Shown: positions 7,822 to 16,834, counted from the stretch's first letter. The stretch is 64,000 nt of DNA from Anaerolineales bacterium (GCA_020634895.1 JACKAV010000007.1:1-64000); one strand, 5' to 3'. Notes: generated from the sequence alone by a model not told the origin. Numbers and translations are program-made.

Positions 7822-8700
7822 CTATTCAAAATCATCCAGCGTACTTTCGCCGTGAGTCAACACATACATTCCGCGCGGATTGCCTTCATTGGCGTCGAAT
7901 ACGAAATCGGTGACGATGTAGTCCTTTGCGAAGGCGGTTTCGAAGAGTTCGCGGCTGAAGAAACGCCAGTCACGGGCGAGGGCAAAATCCTGCGACTTGA
8001 GCTCCATAAAGTTGACGGGAATCTCGACCAGCAGCAGACGATCTTCCAGCGGCGGGACAAACTCAGGCGGCTGGATCAGGTTATCGGTCCGGGTGTGAGG
8101 CGTGTATAAGGGGCGGAGTCCGCTGCGGTAGACGTGCGAAAGTTTGAGCGTCGGGCGCGGACGTTTGCTGAGTCGTTTTTCCACCCGCCGGGAATTGATC
8201 CACCAATCCAATTGAAAACGGTCGGAGGGCAAACCTGCGTTGAGACCGTCGCGCATTTCGCCGTATTCCGATTCGCGGTAGGTAATGCAGACCGCGCCGA
8301 GCTTGGCGATGTTGAGACGGGCGTTGCGGCTGAGCAGCGGATCATACGTCCATGTGATGTGATCGAGTCCCTGATGGCGGACCATCTGCCATTGCGCGCG
8401 TTTGAGCGCGAAGCCGACGCCGGAATCGCGGTAATCGGGATGGATGCCCATTTGGTGGGAGCAATGTTTCGGGCGGGGACCATCGGGCGTGGTTTCAAGA
8501 CCGGGGAAGCCGTACACGAAGCCGATGAGTTTTTCCTCTTCGAATGCGCCGAGGACAAGTCCGCCGTTGTGGACGACAGTGACCATCATGTGCATGGGAA
8601 CGACATCCGTTTCGGAGCCGGGCCAGACCTCGCGTTGGAGATCTTCGACGAGATGCAATTCTTCGGGCGTTTCGATTAAGTGGATATTTGGCAGGGACAT
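7822..8700 (-). CDS. GNAT-superfamily N-acetyltransferase (COG3375-like)
   Basis: Predicted acyl-CoA-dependent acyltransferase of 292 residues. The N-terminal half has the GNAT pattern: LVLGAFEEEKLIGFVYGF, then HSHQMGIHPDYRDSGVGFALKRAQW-type acetyl-CoA binding strand and helix with an RDSGVG turn in place of the usual R/QxxGxG/A. The C-terminal half is extended, as in the COG3375 group of predicted acetyltransferases. The start at 8700 (MSLPN) lies 1 nt after the stop of the upstream SDR gene, so translation is probably coupled. The acceptor substrate is unknown. Confidence 0.82.
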   Translation of the reverse strand: MSLPNIHLIETPEELHLVEDLQREVWPGSETDVVPMHMMVTVVHNGGLVLGAFEEEKLIGFVYGFPGLETTPDGPRPKHCSHQMGIHPDYRDSGVGFALKRAQWQMVRHQGLDHITWTYDPLLSRNARLNIAKLGAVCITYRESEYGEMRDGLNAGLPSDRFQLDWWINSRRVEKRLSKRPRPTLKLSHVYRSGLRPLYTPHTRTDNLIQPPEFVPPLEDRLLLVEIPVNFMELKSQDFALARDWRFFSRELFETAFAKDYIVTDFVFDANEGNPRGMYVLTHGESTLDDFE

Positions 8701-8701
8701 C

Positions 8702-9658
8702 TTATTCTGTTCTCTGTGGAGGGGATAATCTTTCTGAGACGGCGCTCCACAAACGTTGATACCAGCGTTTATGGATAAGATAATCAAGGCGGTAGGAGAA
8801 GCGCGCGGGCATCAAGCCGAAGTAGCGTGGCATGGAGTCCACGGCGGTGGTGCGGTTGACAGCGAAATAATCGATAAAGAAGGATGAGATCGGGAAGCGC
8901 GGCAAAATACTTTCGAGAAAAACAGTGATCGCCCGCAATGTGATCGGCGAAAGCGGAACCAACAATCGTCTTCGGTGGGTCACTTCCATGATGGTTTCGA
9001 TGATCTGCTGCAATGTAAAAAATTCGTTCCCGCCGACTTCATAGGTCTGGTTAAGCGTCGCTTCATTTTGCATCGCCCATACCAGGCAAGTGACAAGGTC
9101 TTCGACCCAAACAGGCTGGACTACAACACGTCCGCCGGTAGGGACGGGGAAAAGCCCCGGCGCCGCGCGGATGAGGCGGGCGATGTTATTGGTGAAATGA
9201 TCTTCAGGTCCATAGACCAGCGAAGTGCGGATGATGGTATAGGGCGTTTTCCCCTCGCGGATATATTCTTCGGCTATGCCTTTGGCTTTGAAAGCGGGAT
9301 AGCCCGAAGCGCGCGCTGCCCCAAGATGACTGAGATACACGAATCGATCCACGCCGGCATCTGCCGCGGCGTCGACGAGGTTTTGCGTTCCTTGAATATC
9401 GGTGACGAGCAGATTTCCGCGCGCGCCCTGGTTCTCCGCGCTGGCGAGGTGAAAGACCGTGTCCACGTCACGCATGGCAGCGCGCAGACCGCGTGTATCG
9501 GCGAGCGAGACCACCGCCACTTCCACGGGCACGCCTTTCGGCAGCCGCGGACTGCGGGCAGAGGGGCGGATGAGAGCGCGGACGGGATATCCGATGGAAG
9601 ATAACTGGCGAACGAGAGCGCGCCCGACGAATCCGGTTGCGCCGGTGATAAGGATCAT
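8702..9658 (-). CDS. NAD(P)-binding atypical SDR (NmrA/NDUFA9-like epimerase family)
   Basis: 318 residues. The Rossmann motif is ILITGATGFVGRALVRQL at the very N-terminus, with FHLAS and YLSHLGA in the SDR core; the usual YxxxK is replaced by a weaker match around AFKAKGIAEEYI. This pattern matches atypical extended SDRs related to the NDUFA9 subunit and NmrA-like proteins. The exact reaction is unknown. A TATAAT box lies 7 nt before the ATG, with no Shine-Dalgarno. The GNAT gene follows after 1 nt in the same transcript. Confidence 0.82.
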   Translation of the reverse strand: MILITGATGFVGRALVRQLSSIGYPVRALIRPSARSPRLPKGVPVEVAVVSLADTRGLRAAMRDVDTVFHLASAENQGARGNLLVTDIQGTQNLVDAAADAGVDRFVYLSHLGAARASGYPAFKAKGIAEEYIREGKTPYTIIRTSLVYGPEDHFTNNIARLIRAAPGLFPVPTGGRVVVQPVWVEDLVTCLVWAMQNEATLNQTYEVGGNEFFTLQQIIETIMEVTHRRRLLVPLSPITLRAITVFLESILPRFPISSFFIDYFAVNRTTAVDSMPRYFGLMPARFSYRLDYLIHKRWYQRLWSAVSERLSPPQRTE

Positions 9659-9665
9659 GGATGAA

Positions 9666-9671
9666 ATTATA
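9666..9671 (-). promoter_or_regulatory. -10 box of the SDR gene, 7 nt from ATG
   Basis: TATAAT on the minus strand, followed by TTCATCC and the ATG at 9658; predicted leaderless. Confidence 0.6.
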
Positions 9672-9732
9672 CAGGAAAGGCTGGGATACAAAAAAGGAGC
9701 GTCTACATTCGGAAGTAATTTATTGGATATCC

Positions 9733-9802
9733 ACCACAGAGCACACGGAAAGCACAGAGATTCATCTTTGTTTTTCTCTGTGAACTCTGTGCTCTCCGCG
9801 GT
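9733..9802. repeat. ACCACAGAG-type long inverted repeat
   Basis: Arms beginning ACCACAGAGCACACGG and ending CTCTCCGCGGT are imperfect complements separated by a T-rich centre. It belongs to the same broad type as 52384-52446 and the cluster at 53800-54146. Confidence 0.75.
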
Positions 9803-9838
9803 AAAGGACTTCTTTACTTTCTATGATGGACACTTCAA

Positions 9839-9867
9839 AAAACAGCCACCTTGCAGGTGACTGTTTT
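9839..9867 (-). terminator. Terminator of the holin-like gene
   Basis: 13-position stem with one mismatch (AAAACAG-CACCT arms), 3-nt loop, then T residues on the minus strand. Confidence 0.75.
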
Positions 9868-9889
9868 CGGTATTGAAAGAATTCGTCCG

Positions 9890-10267
9890 TTAGCTTTTCT
9901 TGCCCTTTAGCTCATCGCGGAAGATAACGCTCATCACGATGCTGACGACGCTCATCACAAGGCTGCCAAGCAGGGCAGACCAAAAGCCGTCCACGGTCAG
10001 CCCAAGCCCGAACGACTGTCCAACTGCACTGGTCAGCATGAGCATCAGGGTATTGATGACGAGCGTGAACAACCCAAGCGTGAGGATGATAAGCGGGCAG
10101 GTCAGGAACTTGAGCAATGGGCGCACAAGCGCGTTCAATAAGCCGAAGATCAGGGCAAGCACAAAGATGCCCACCCAGCCGCCGAAATAGTCGATGCCGG
10201 GAATGATCCACACGGCGGCATATAAGCCAGCCGCATTGATCAACCAGCGGATGATAAATTTGGTCAT
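9890..10267 (-). CDS. Phage-holin-like family IV small membrane protein (PF04020 type)
   Basis: 125 residues with four hydrophobic segments. The arrangement IRWLINAAGLYAAVWIIPGI then a loop, FGLLNALVRPLLKFLTCPLIILTLGLF and NTLMLMLTSAVGQSF is typical of the bacterial PF04020 family. Despite the family name it is a common chromosomal gene, and no phage genes surround it. An AAGGAGA site precedes the ATG. A hairpin ATTCCC/GGGAAT (10291-10307) lies in the upstream region. Its function is unknown. Confidence 0.85.
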   Translation of the reverse strand: MTKFIIRWLINAAGLYAAVWIIPGIDYFGGWVGIFVLALIFGLLNALVRPLLKFLTCPLIILTLGLFTLVINTLMLMLTSAVGQSFGLGLTVDGFWSALLGSLVMSVVSIVMSVIFRDELKGKKS

Positions 10268-10318
10268 GGTCTCTCCTTGTAAGTGGTGTCATTCCCGTTT
10301 TGGGAATGAGGTTGAATT

Positions 10319-10383
10319 GTGCGCCGCACCCCTTTTGCCTTCACGGGAGAACGTGTACGCTTGTTAAAGAAGGCGCGGCGCAC
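10319..10383. repeat. Spaced 9-bp inverted repeat GTGCGCCGC/GCGGCGCAC
   Basis: Perfect 9-bp arms at 10319-10327 and 10375-10383 enclose a 47-nt centre in the gap downstream of the GNAT gene at 10407. It may be a small palindromic element or a weak 3' end structure. Confidence 0.5.
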
Positions 10384-10406
10384 TCATTTGTATTACGCAA
10401 AATTTC

Positions 10407-11399
10407 TCAAGAGGTTGCCTGCATCCACAACAAAGTGCGGTTGGCTTTGAACCCCGCATCCTGGATGGCTTCATCGAATCGACCGGCGGGAAACTCAAGC
10501 GAAACGCGCGGATAGAACGGACGCAGGTCGTGCCGTGCCTGAATCAGGATCGCGGTCACCGCCTCCGGCGCGGACCCTTCGCCTGCTCCCAGAAACAAGC
10601 TTTCTCCACGCCCGGTCGGAATCCACGAAAGCGTGGCGAGCAGCGCATCTGCTCCCAGGCTTTTCGTATTACGGATGGCAGCCCATTGCCGAATGTTCAT
10701 ATCCAGAAGCATGCGGTAGAGCCAGTTGAAGAATCCCGGCTTGAGCATGGATAAGTTCCAACTGGTGTGCCAGCTCAACTCGTCGGGGTAGAGGCGTGAA
10801 AGCCAGTTGTTCTGTTTCCCCCAAAAGCGCGGATGTCGCCACATGATGGAAATATCCGTTTCCTGTTGCTGCATCTTGGATTCTGTCACAGCCTGCCAGG
10901 TCGTGCGGCGTGAACGTTCGACGAAGCCCAGCGTTTCATAAAGGTGAACGGCTTCGGGGTTATCCGCGCGGACGTGCAGCCAGATGTCGTCCACATTTTT
11001 CTCGTGGGCGTGCTGCATGGCACGTTCGGTGAGCGCGCGCGCAATTCCGCGCCGACGGTAATCGGGATGCACGGCGACGTTTGCGATGAGATACAGGCGG
11101 TGTTTGTGCTGTCGGAACGGCACGAGGCTGATATTGCCAACGATGCGGTGATCTTCTTCCCAGATGTAGCCTGTCAGCGGCAGGGAAGTGGAATCGGCTA
11201 CGCGGTTCGCCCACTTGAGAAAGGAATTGTCCTTGCCTGCACGGCGCATGTCTTGAATGTAGCGCCTGCCGTCACTGTCCATAGTGGCAGAGAAGCACTG
11301 CTCGATCAGGTCCGCCACGGAAGGCAGATCTCGTAAAATATTGAGCGGGCGCAGATTGGGATGGTATTCACTCCGCGCCGGGACAGTAATGGAGGACAT
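10407..11399 (-). CDS. GNAT-family N-acetyltransferase
   Basis: 330 residues. The acetyl-CoA site is clear: LIANVAVHPDYRRRGIARALTERAMQHAHEK (RRRGIA turn) followed by LHVRADNPEAVHLYETLGFVERSR, matching motif A and motif B of GNAT enzymes. The C-terminal third contains a second, degenerate acyltransferase-like region. The substrate is unknown; the RimI-like pattern of the first domain is common to protein and small-molecule acetylases. A TATAAT box (11409-11414) lies 9 nt before the ATG. It is unrelated in sequence to the GNAT at 7822. Confidence 0.85.
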   Translation of the reverse strand: MSSITVPARSEYHPNLRPLNILRDLPSVADLIEQCFSATMDSDGRRYIQDMRRAGKDNSFLKWANRVADSTSLPLTGYIWEEDHRIVGNISLVPFRQHKHRLYLIANVAVHPDYRRRGIARALTERAMQHAHEKNVDDIWLHVRADNPEAVHLYETLGFVERSRRTTWQAVTESKMQQQETDISIMWRHPRFWGKQNNWLSRLYPDELSWHTSWNLSMLKPGFFNWLYRMLLDMNIRQWAAIRNTKSLGADALLATLSWIPTGRGESLFLGAGEGSAPEAVTAILIQARHDLRPFYPRVSLEFPAGRFDEAIQDAGFKANRTLLWMQATS

Positions 11400-11670
11400 G
11401 GTGAAATGATTATAAGCGTTATAACGAGATAATTGGAATGTGTGGACAGGGTTTTATTCGTAACCAACGTTCCAGAAGTCGTTTGGGAATAATGTACCAT
11501 TTCTTATCGAAGCGATAATCATTAAAATAACAATATGTGATTTATTGCACAATACAAAATGGAAGTTGTTTTTGTATCCTGCACTACATTTGGGAGAATT
11601 GCGTCAATCTCTTCCTGCGTTTATGTACCCGTTGGGTTTCGTCGCCATGTGATGGAAAATGGAGAATCAT
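11400..11670. other. Intergenic region with two hairpins
   Basis: Holds the promoter of the minus-strand GNAT gene, a perfect inverted repeat TTATCG-AAG-CGATAA (11504-11518), and a second hairpin ATACAAAA (11552-11559)/TTTTGTAT (11570-11577). The second could lie in the 5' leader of the gene at 11671. No coding sequence is supported. Confidence 0.5.
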
Positions 11671-12045
11671 ATGAACACCTATTTGCCAATGCAAGAGATT
11701 AAAGATTTATTGTGGGGAACGCCCATGCCGATCGCTGTAGTACTCAATTCGGAGATGGTCATGATTCATATCAAGGGGTCATGTTCACTGATCGTTACAG
11801 ATGTCGAATTGCTTCAGGAAAAACTGCCGGATACTGAAATGCTGGCTTCACATGTGCGTTCCACTCTGGTACTTGCTGCCACAGACGCGATTGCGGATAT
11901 GAGCAAGAAGGTAACCAGCGTTGAACAGCTGGTGAAACTTCAACCTGAGTTTTCCATGCTATTGAAAATAAAGTCTACGGACGGATTAGGTGGTTTTGGG
12001 TTGAAAATAGGTGAATTGGATATCCACTCGATCAGGCAAGCCTAA
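11671..12045 (+). CDS. Short protein resembling part of an SPFH/band-7 domain
   Basis: 124 residues, no signal peptide. The segment GSCSLIVTDVELLQEKLP followed by helices and a closing strand (FGLKIGELDIHSI) loosely resembles the SPFH fold of virion-core/YdjI-like proteins, but this is a weak visual match and the length is only a third of such proteins. The second ATG at 11671 is preferred because GGAG (11661-11664) sits 6 nt upstream. It is followed by the clpC promoter region. It may be a stand-alone small protein or the remnant of a larger one. Confidence 0.5.
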   Translation: MNTYLPMQEIKDLLWGTPMPIAVVLNSEMVMIHIKGSCSLIVTDVELLQEKLPDTEMLASHVRSTLVLAATDAIADMSKKVTSVEQLVKLQPEFSMLLKIKSTDGLGGFGLKIGELDIHSIRQA

Positions 12046-12078
12046 ACACAGCTGAAAACATTCAAATCTAACACTCCT

Positions 12079-12122
12079 CTTACGCCGTGTTGACAATTTG
12101 TCGATGTGGCGTAAGTTATAAT
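12079..12122 (+). promoter_or_regulatory. clpC promoter with nested inverted repeats
   Basis: Outer arms CTTACGCC (12079-12086) and GGCGTAAG (12108-12115) are perfect and flank an inner palindrome GACAATTTGTC (12092-12102). The -10 TATAAT is at 12117-12122, right after the outer arm; TTGACA at 12090-12095 would leave a 21-nt spacer, longer than normal. The layout suggests an operator for a stress regulator. It matches neither CIRCE, CtsR heptads nor the HspR HAIR motif. Confidence 0.55.
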
Positions 12123-12176
12123 GCCTCCATTGTAGTAAAGACGGGGTTTGTGACCGTCTCTACAGGAGAAAATCTT

Positions 12177-14654
12177 ATGATGCGATTTGACCGATTTACA
12201 GAGAGAGCCCAGGAGGCTGCTCAGCGTGCCGCTGAGATCATCCAGCGCTATGGGCATAATCAAATTGATACTGAACACATCCTGCTGGCGTTGATCGAAC
12301 AGCCCGGCGGGGTGATTCCCCAAATTTTGGAAAAACTGAACGTCAGCGCCCAGGCGTTGACCGAGCGTCTCGATGCGACCCTGCGCGCCAGCCCGAAGGC
12401 GAATATCTTCGGCGGCGGGGCGGGACAAATTTTCATTACACCGCGCGTCAAGCGGATCATCGACCTTGCCAACGAGGAAGCCAACCGTTTGAAGGACGAA
12501 TATATCTCGACAGAGCATATCTTTTTGGCGATCCTCACCGAACGCAATACTCCTGCCGCGCGCATTTTGGAATCCGCGGGGTTGAACCGCGACCGCGTGT
12601 ACGACGCCATTCAAGACCTACGCGGCGGACAGCGTGTGACCGATCCGCAAGCCGAGACGCGTTACCGCACCCTCGAAAAATACTCGCGTGACCTGACCCA
12701 ACTGGCGCGCGAAGGCAAGCTTGACCCGGTCATCGGGCGCGACAACGAGATTATGCGCCTGATCCAGATCCTTTCACGCCGCACGAAGAACAATCCCGTT
12801 CTCATCGGCGAAGCGGGTGTGGGTAAGACTGCCATCGCCGAGGGACTTGCGCAGAAGATCGCCACCAACGACGTGCCGGAGATCCTCTCAGGCAAAAAGG
12901 TAGTGGCGCTCGATCTGGGCGCGATGATCGCCGGGTCCAGATTCCGAGGCGAGTTCGAAGAACGTCTCAAAGCCATTATGGAGGAAGTCCAGCGCGCGAA
13001 GGGTGATGTCATCCTGATGATCGACGAGCTGCATACAGTCGTCGGTGCGGGAGCAGCCCAGGGCGCGATGGATGCGAGCAATATGCTCAAACCTGCGCTG
13101 GCTCGCGGCGAACTGCAATGTATCGGCGCGACCACGCTCGATGAATTCCATAAACACATCGAAAAGGACGCCGCGCTTGAACGCCGCTTTGCGCCCATCT
13201 ATGTGGATGAGCCGAGTGTCGAAGACACCATCAAGATGCTGCACGGATTGCGTGACCGCTATGAAGCGCATCACAAGGTCCGCTTCTCGGATGAGGCGTT
13301 GTCTGCTGCGGCGAACCTGGCGGATCGTTATGTGACGGATCGTCACCTGCCCGATAAAGCCATCGACCTGATGGACGAAGCCGCCGCGAAATTGCGCGTG
13401 GCGCTCTACTCCATGCCGCCTGATCTCAAGGCGTTGAAAACTGAAGTTGAAAAACTGGAAGCCGAAGAGGAACAGTCCGGTTTGGAGCGTGATTACGAAC
13501 GAGCCGCCCAAAAGAAAGCCGAACGTCTGCGCCTCGAAGAGGAATATCACGACAAACGCGACCATTGGGAAGCCGAACATCATCTCGATGAAGTCGTGGA
13601 CGTGAACGATATTGCCGCCGTTGTCCATCAATGGACGGGCATTCCGGTAACGCAAATGCTGGAAACCGAATCGGAAAAACTCCTGCACATGGAAGCTCGT
13701 CTGCACGAGCGCATCATCGGGCAGGAAGAAGCCATCCATGCCGTCTCCGATGCCATTCGTCGCGCACGCTCCGGCTTGAAAGACCCCGCCCGCCCGATCG
13801 GTTCGTTCATTTTCATTGGACCTTCCGGCGTTGGTAAAACGGAATTGGCGAAGGCGCTTGCGTGGTTCATGTTCGACGATGAAGACGCAATGGTGCGTGT
13901 GGACATGTCCGAGTATCGCGAGCAGCATACCGTCAGCCGCCTCTTTGGCGCGCCTCCCGGATACGTCGGCTACGAAGAAGGCGGTCAACTCACCGAAGCT
14001 GTCCGCCGCAGACCGTATCGCGTGCTGCTGTTCGACGAGATCGAGAAGGCTCACCCCGAAGTGTGGAACGCGCTGCTCCAGATACTGGACGACGGACGCA
14101 TGACGGATGGTCAGGGCAATGTGGTGGACTTCCGCAACACGGTTCTGATCATGACCTCGAACCTGGGTACTGAATACGTGAGAAAAGGCGGCACTTTGGG
14201 CTTCCTCCCGCAAAAATCGGATGAAGCTGAACGCGCCGCGCACGATAACATCGACAAGGCGCTCAAAGCCGCCTTCCGCCCCGAATTCCTCAACCGCATC
14301 GACGAGATCATCATGTTCTCGCCGCTCTCGCTGGAAGAGATGGAGCAGATCGTCATCCTGCAAATGAAGGAAGTTCAAGACCGCTTGAACGCCCACGATA
14401 TCACCGTCCAGTTGACAGACGCCGCCCGTTCGTGGCTGGCGAAGGAAGGCTACGACCCGGCTTTTGGCGCACGTCCTCTGCGCCGGGCCATTCAGAAGTA
14501 CGTCGAGAGTCCGCTTTCAGTGGAACTGCTCGGCGGTAAGTTCAAAGACGGCGCTGAAGTGGTCGTGGATGTGGACGCGAATGAGAACAAGATCGTCTTC
14601 AGTTCATCCGCCCCATCGAGGAAAAAGAAATCCAAACAGGAAGTTGACGCGTAA
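12177..14654 (+). CDS. clpC: ATP-dependent Clp protease ATP-binding subunit ClpC
   Basis: Hsp100 unfoldase that feeds substrates to ClpP or remodels aggregates. An N-terminal double Clp repeat (residues 1-150) precedes AAA-1 with Walker A GEAGVGKTAIAEGL (Lys217) and Walker B VILMIDELHT, then a short middle domain, then AAA-2 with GPSGVGKTELAKAL (Lys554) and VLLFDEIEKAH, and a C-terminal D2-small domain. The middle domain (about 410-480) is short and UVR-like, which favours ClpC over ClpB. 825 residues is full length. The ATG at 12177 has an AGGAGA site; an upstream extension was rejected. No clpP is in the window. Regulation by the inverted repeats at 12079-12115 is likely. Confidence 0.93.
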   Translation: MMRFDRFTERAQEAAQRAAEIIQRYGHNQIDTEHILLALIEQPGGVIPQILEKLNVSAQALTERLDATLRASPKANIFGGGAGQIFITPRVKRIIDLANEEANRLKDEYISTEHIFLAILTERNTPAARILESAGLNRDRVYDAIQDLRGGQRVTDPQAETRYRTLEKYSRDLTQLAREGKLDPVIGRDNEIMRLIQILSRRTKNNPVLIGEAGVGKTAIAEGLAQKIATNDVPEILSGKKVVALDLGAMIAGSRFRGEFEERLKAIMEEVQRAKGDVILMIDELHTVVGAGAAQGAMDASNMLKPALARGELQCIGATTLDEFHKHIEKDAALERRFAPIYVDEPSVEDTIKMLHGLRDRYEAHHKVRFSDEALSAAANLADRYVTDRHLPDKAIDLMDEAAAKLRVALYSMPPDLKALKTEVEKLEAEEEQSGLERDYERAAQKKAERLRLEEEYHDKRDHWEAEHHLDEVVDVNDIAAVVHQWTGIPVTQMLETESEKLLHMEARLHERIIGQEEAIHAVSDAIRRARSGLKDPARPIGSFIFIGPSGVGKTELAKALAWFMFDDEDAMVRVDMSEYREQHTVSRLFGAPPGYVGYEEGGQLTEAVRRRPYRVLLFDEIEKAHPEVWNALLQILDDGRMTDGQGNVVDFRNTVLIMTSNLGTEYVRKGGTLGFLPQKSDEAERAAHDNIDKALKAAFRPEFLNRIDEIIMFSPLSLEEMEQIVILQMKEVQDRLNAHDITVQLTDAARSWLAKEGYDPAFGARPLRRAIQKYVESPLSVELLGGKFKDGAEVVVDVDANENKIVFSSSAPSRKKKSKQEVDA

Positions 14655-14660
14655 GTTTCG

Positions 14661-14694
14661 ACAGCGCGGGACGAAAGTTCCGCGCTGTGCTTTT
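14661..14694 (+). terminator. clpC terminator
   Basis: Nine-bp stem ACAGCGCGG/CCGCGCTGT, 10-nt loop, then GCTTTT. Confidence 0.8.
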
Positions 14695-14768
14695 AACCCG
14701 AATCTCCTAATCCCTTTTTCAGCCGGCAAGGGTATCATCGGGCAATCTTTTAAACCAAAGGAACCTTA

Positions 14769-16784
14769 ATGGATACAAACGAAAATAAATCATCCAATGC
14801 AGTGACGGGAATTGTGATCGGAATCATCGTTTTATTGTGTTGTATTTGTTTGCTGGTTTTGGGCATCGGTGGATACGCCTATTACACCTTCAGCCAGGCG
14901 TTCTCCGACCCAACCTCGCCCGTATTTGTTGACCCGTTTGTTACTGTAGCGCCGACCGAGGAACCTGAGTTGACCCGCCCTGCAACGGATTCGTCCTTTG
15001 AAGCAACGGTTCGAACTTTGGAGAATACGGTCGTGCCTGAGAACAATCCGCGCGAACTGGCGTGTCGTTTGGGCAATATCTGTGATATCCCTGAGGTGAT
15101 GGCAACTTCCGCGTCTCCGCGCGTGGTGGGAGAGCAGCAGAATTTCTGGGTGCATGATCTGGATGCAAATGAGAACAATCAGGTCTCAGCGACGTTGCGT
15201 TATATAGCTCCGCATGTCTATTTCTGGGTGCAGGATGGTTTGGATATTAAAGAAAGCGATATGAAGGCGTTGGTGGATACTTTTGAAAATGATATTTATC
15301 CCACCGACCGCGAGTTCTTTGGCAGCGAATGGTCGCCCGGCATCGACGGTGACGAGCATATCTACATCCTGTATGCCCGCGGACTTGGCTTCTCGGTGGC
15401 GGGATATTTCTCTTCCTCCGATTCGACCCACCCGCTCATTCAGGAATATTCGAATGCCCATGAGATGTTCCTCTTCAACGCGGATAACACTCCGCTCGGC
15501 GGCGATTATGCCTACGCGGTTCTGGCGCACGAATTCCAGCATATGATCCACTGGAACAACGACCTGAATGAAACCTCATGGCTCAACGAAGGGTCTTCTG
15601 AACTGGCTGTCCATTTGAACGGTTTTGCCACCGGCGGTTTTGATTGGTCTTATATTGCCAACCCTGACCTGCAACTGAACGACTGGCCCAACGATCAGGA
15701 TGCCACTCCGCCGCATTATGGCGCCGGTTTCCTGTTTATGACCTACTTCCTCGACCGTTTTGGTGAAGAAGCCACACAGTTATTGGTCAAGGATCCCGTC
15801 AACGGTCTGGAAAGCGTGGACGATGTTTTGGCGCAGATCAACGCCACAGACCCGCTGACCGGTCAGCCGATCACTGCCGATGATTTCTATTTGGATTGGG
15901 TGTTAACCAACTTCCTGCTGGATAAATCCATTGGCGATGGGCGCTATATCTACAACAATTATCCCGGCGCGCACCGCGCCTCTGCAACGGAAACGGTCTA
16001 TGACTGCCCGCAGGATCCATTTACCCGTACGGTTCATCAATACGGCGTGGACTATATCGCCATCGAATGTGAGGGCGATTACACCATCGACTTTACCGGC
16101 TCCACCGTGACCGGATTGCTGCCCGCTGATCCCTATTCCGGGGACTACGCCTTTTGGTCGAACAAGGGCGACGAGTCAGATATGACCCTGACGCGCGAGT
16201 TCGATCTTACGAACGTGAGCGGTCCGGTTGAGATGTCCTTCCGCACCTGGTACGACATCGAAACCGATTGGGATTATGTGTACGTTGAAGCCTCCGAAGA
16301 CGGCGAAACATGGAATATCCTGCTCACGCCTTCGGGAACAGGCACCGACCCAAGCGGTAATTCCTACGGCTGGGGCTACACAGGTGTGACGAATGACTGG
16401 ATCGAAGAAAAGGTCGACCTTTCAGAGTATGCAGGCAAAAAGGTATACATCCGTTTTGAATACATCACCGATGCGGCGGTCAATGGAGAAGGCTTCATGG
16501 TGGATGATGTCTCGGTCGACGCGGCAGGCTACAGGTCCGATTTTGAGGCGGATGATGGCGGCTGGGTCGCGGACGGCTTTGCGCGTGTCCAGAATATCCT
16601 CCCGCAGACGTTCAAACTGGCGCTCATCTCCGGCGACTCAACTGTGACGATCGTTCCCGTGAGCGCAGACCAGACGGCAGAGATTCCGATCTCGCTAAAA
16701 CCTGGTGAAACGGCGTATCTGGTCGTTTCTGGAACCACGCGTTTTACCCGCGAACTGGCAACGTATCAGATCGAAATTCGATAA
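14769..16784 (+). CDS. Membrane-anchored HExxH metallopeptidase, immune-inhibitor-A-like (M6-like)
   Basis: 671 residues. An N-terminal membrane helix (about 14-40) is followed by a Thr/Pro-rich stalk and an extracellular catalytic domain. The zinc site is HEFQH at residues 254-258, followed by WLNEGSSELAVHL, where Glu supplies a probable third ligand. Residues 440-600 form a beta-sandwich resembling the C-terminal part of immune inhibitor A proteases (SFRTWYDIETDWDYVYVEASEDGETW, then KVYIRFEYITDAAVNGEGFMVDDVSV). The likely role is degradation of extracellular protein. It is monocistronic with its own terminator. Family assignment to M6 is by resemblance only. Confidence 0.82.
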   Translation: MDTNENKSSNAVTGIVIGIIVLLCCICLLVLGIGGYAYYTFSQAFSDPTSPVFVDPFVTVAPTEEPELTRPATDSSFEATVRTLENTVVPENNPRELACRLGNICDIPEVMATSASPRVVGEQQNFWVHDLDANENNQVSATLRYIAPHVYFWVQDGLDIKESDMKALVDTFENDIYPTDREFFGSEWSPGIDGDEHIYILYARGLGFSVAGYFSSSDSTHPLIQEYSNAHEMFLFNADNTPLGGDYAYAVLAHEFQHMIHWNNDLNETSWLNEGSSELAVHLNGFATGGFDWSYIANPDLQLNDWPNDQDATPPHYGAGFLFMTYFLDRFGEEATQLLVKDPVNGLESVDDVLAQINATDPLTGQPITADDFYLDWVLTNFLLDKSIGDGRYIYNNYPGAHRASATETVYDCPQDPFTRTVHQYGVDYIAIECEGDYTIDFTGSTVTGLLPADPYSGDYAFWSNKGDESDMTLTREFDLTNVSGPVEMSFRTWYDIETDWDYVYVEASEDGETWNILLTPSGTGTDPSGNSYGWGYTGVTNDWIEEKVDLSEYAGKKVYIRFEYITDAAVNGEGFMVDDVSVDAAGYRSDFEADDGGWVADGFARVQNILPQTFKLALISGDSTVTIVPVSADQTAEIPISLKPGETAYLVVSGTTRFTRELATYQIEIR

Positions 16785-16801
16785 ATATTTTCAGGCTTGT
16801 G

Positions 16802-16834
16802 AAAGGGAGCACATACTCTGCGCTCCCTTTTTGT
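16802..16834 (+). terminator. Terminator after the metallopeptidase gene
   Basis: Nine-bp stem AAAGGGAGC/GCTCCCTTT, 11-nt loop, T run. Confidence 0.85.

Noticed and set aside
9890..10267. Prophage, suggested by the holin-family name
   Set aside because: PF04020-like genes are common in bacterial chromosomes; no phage structural, lysis or integrase genes are near.
12079..12115. CIRCE, CtsR or HAIR site upstream of clpC
   Set aside because: None of the consensus half-sites (TTAGCACTC, AGGTCAAA heptads, CTTGAGT-N7-ACTCAAG) is present; kept only as an unknown inverted repeat.
12888..14396. Long open frame antisense to clpC (about 500 codons)
   Set aside because: It lies wholly inside clpC on the other strand; composition follows the codon pattern of clpC and no motif or ribosome site supports it.
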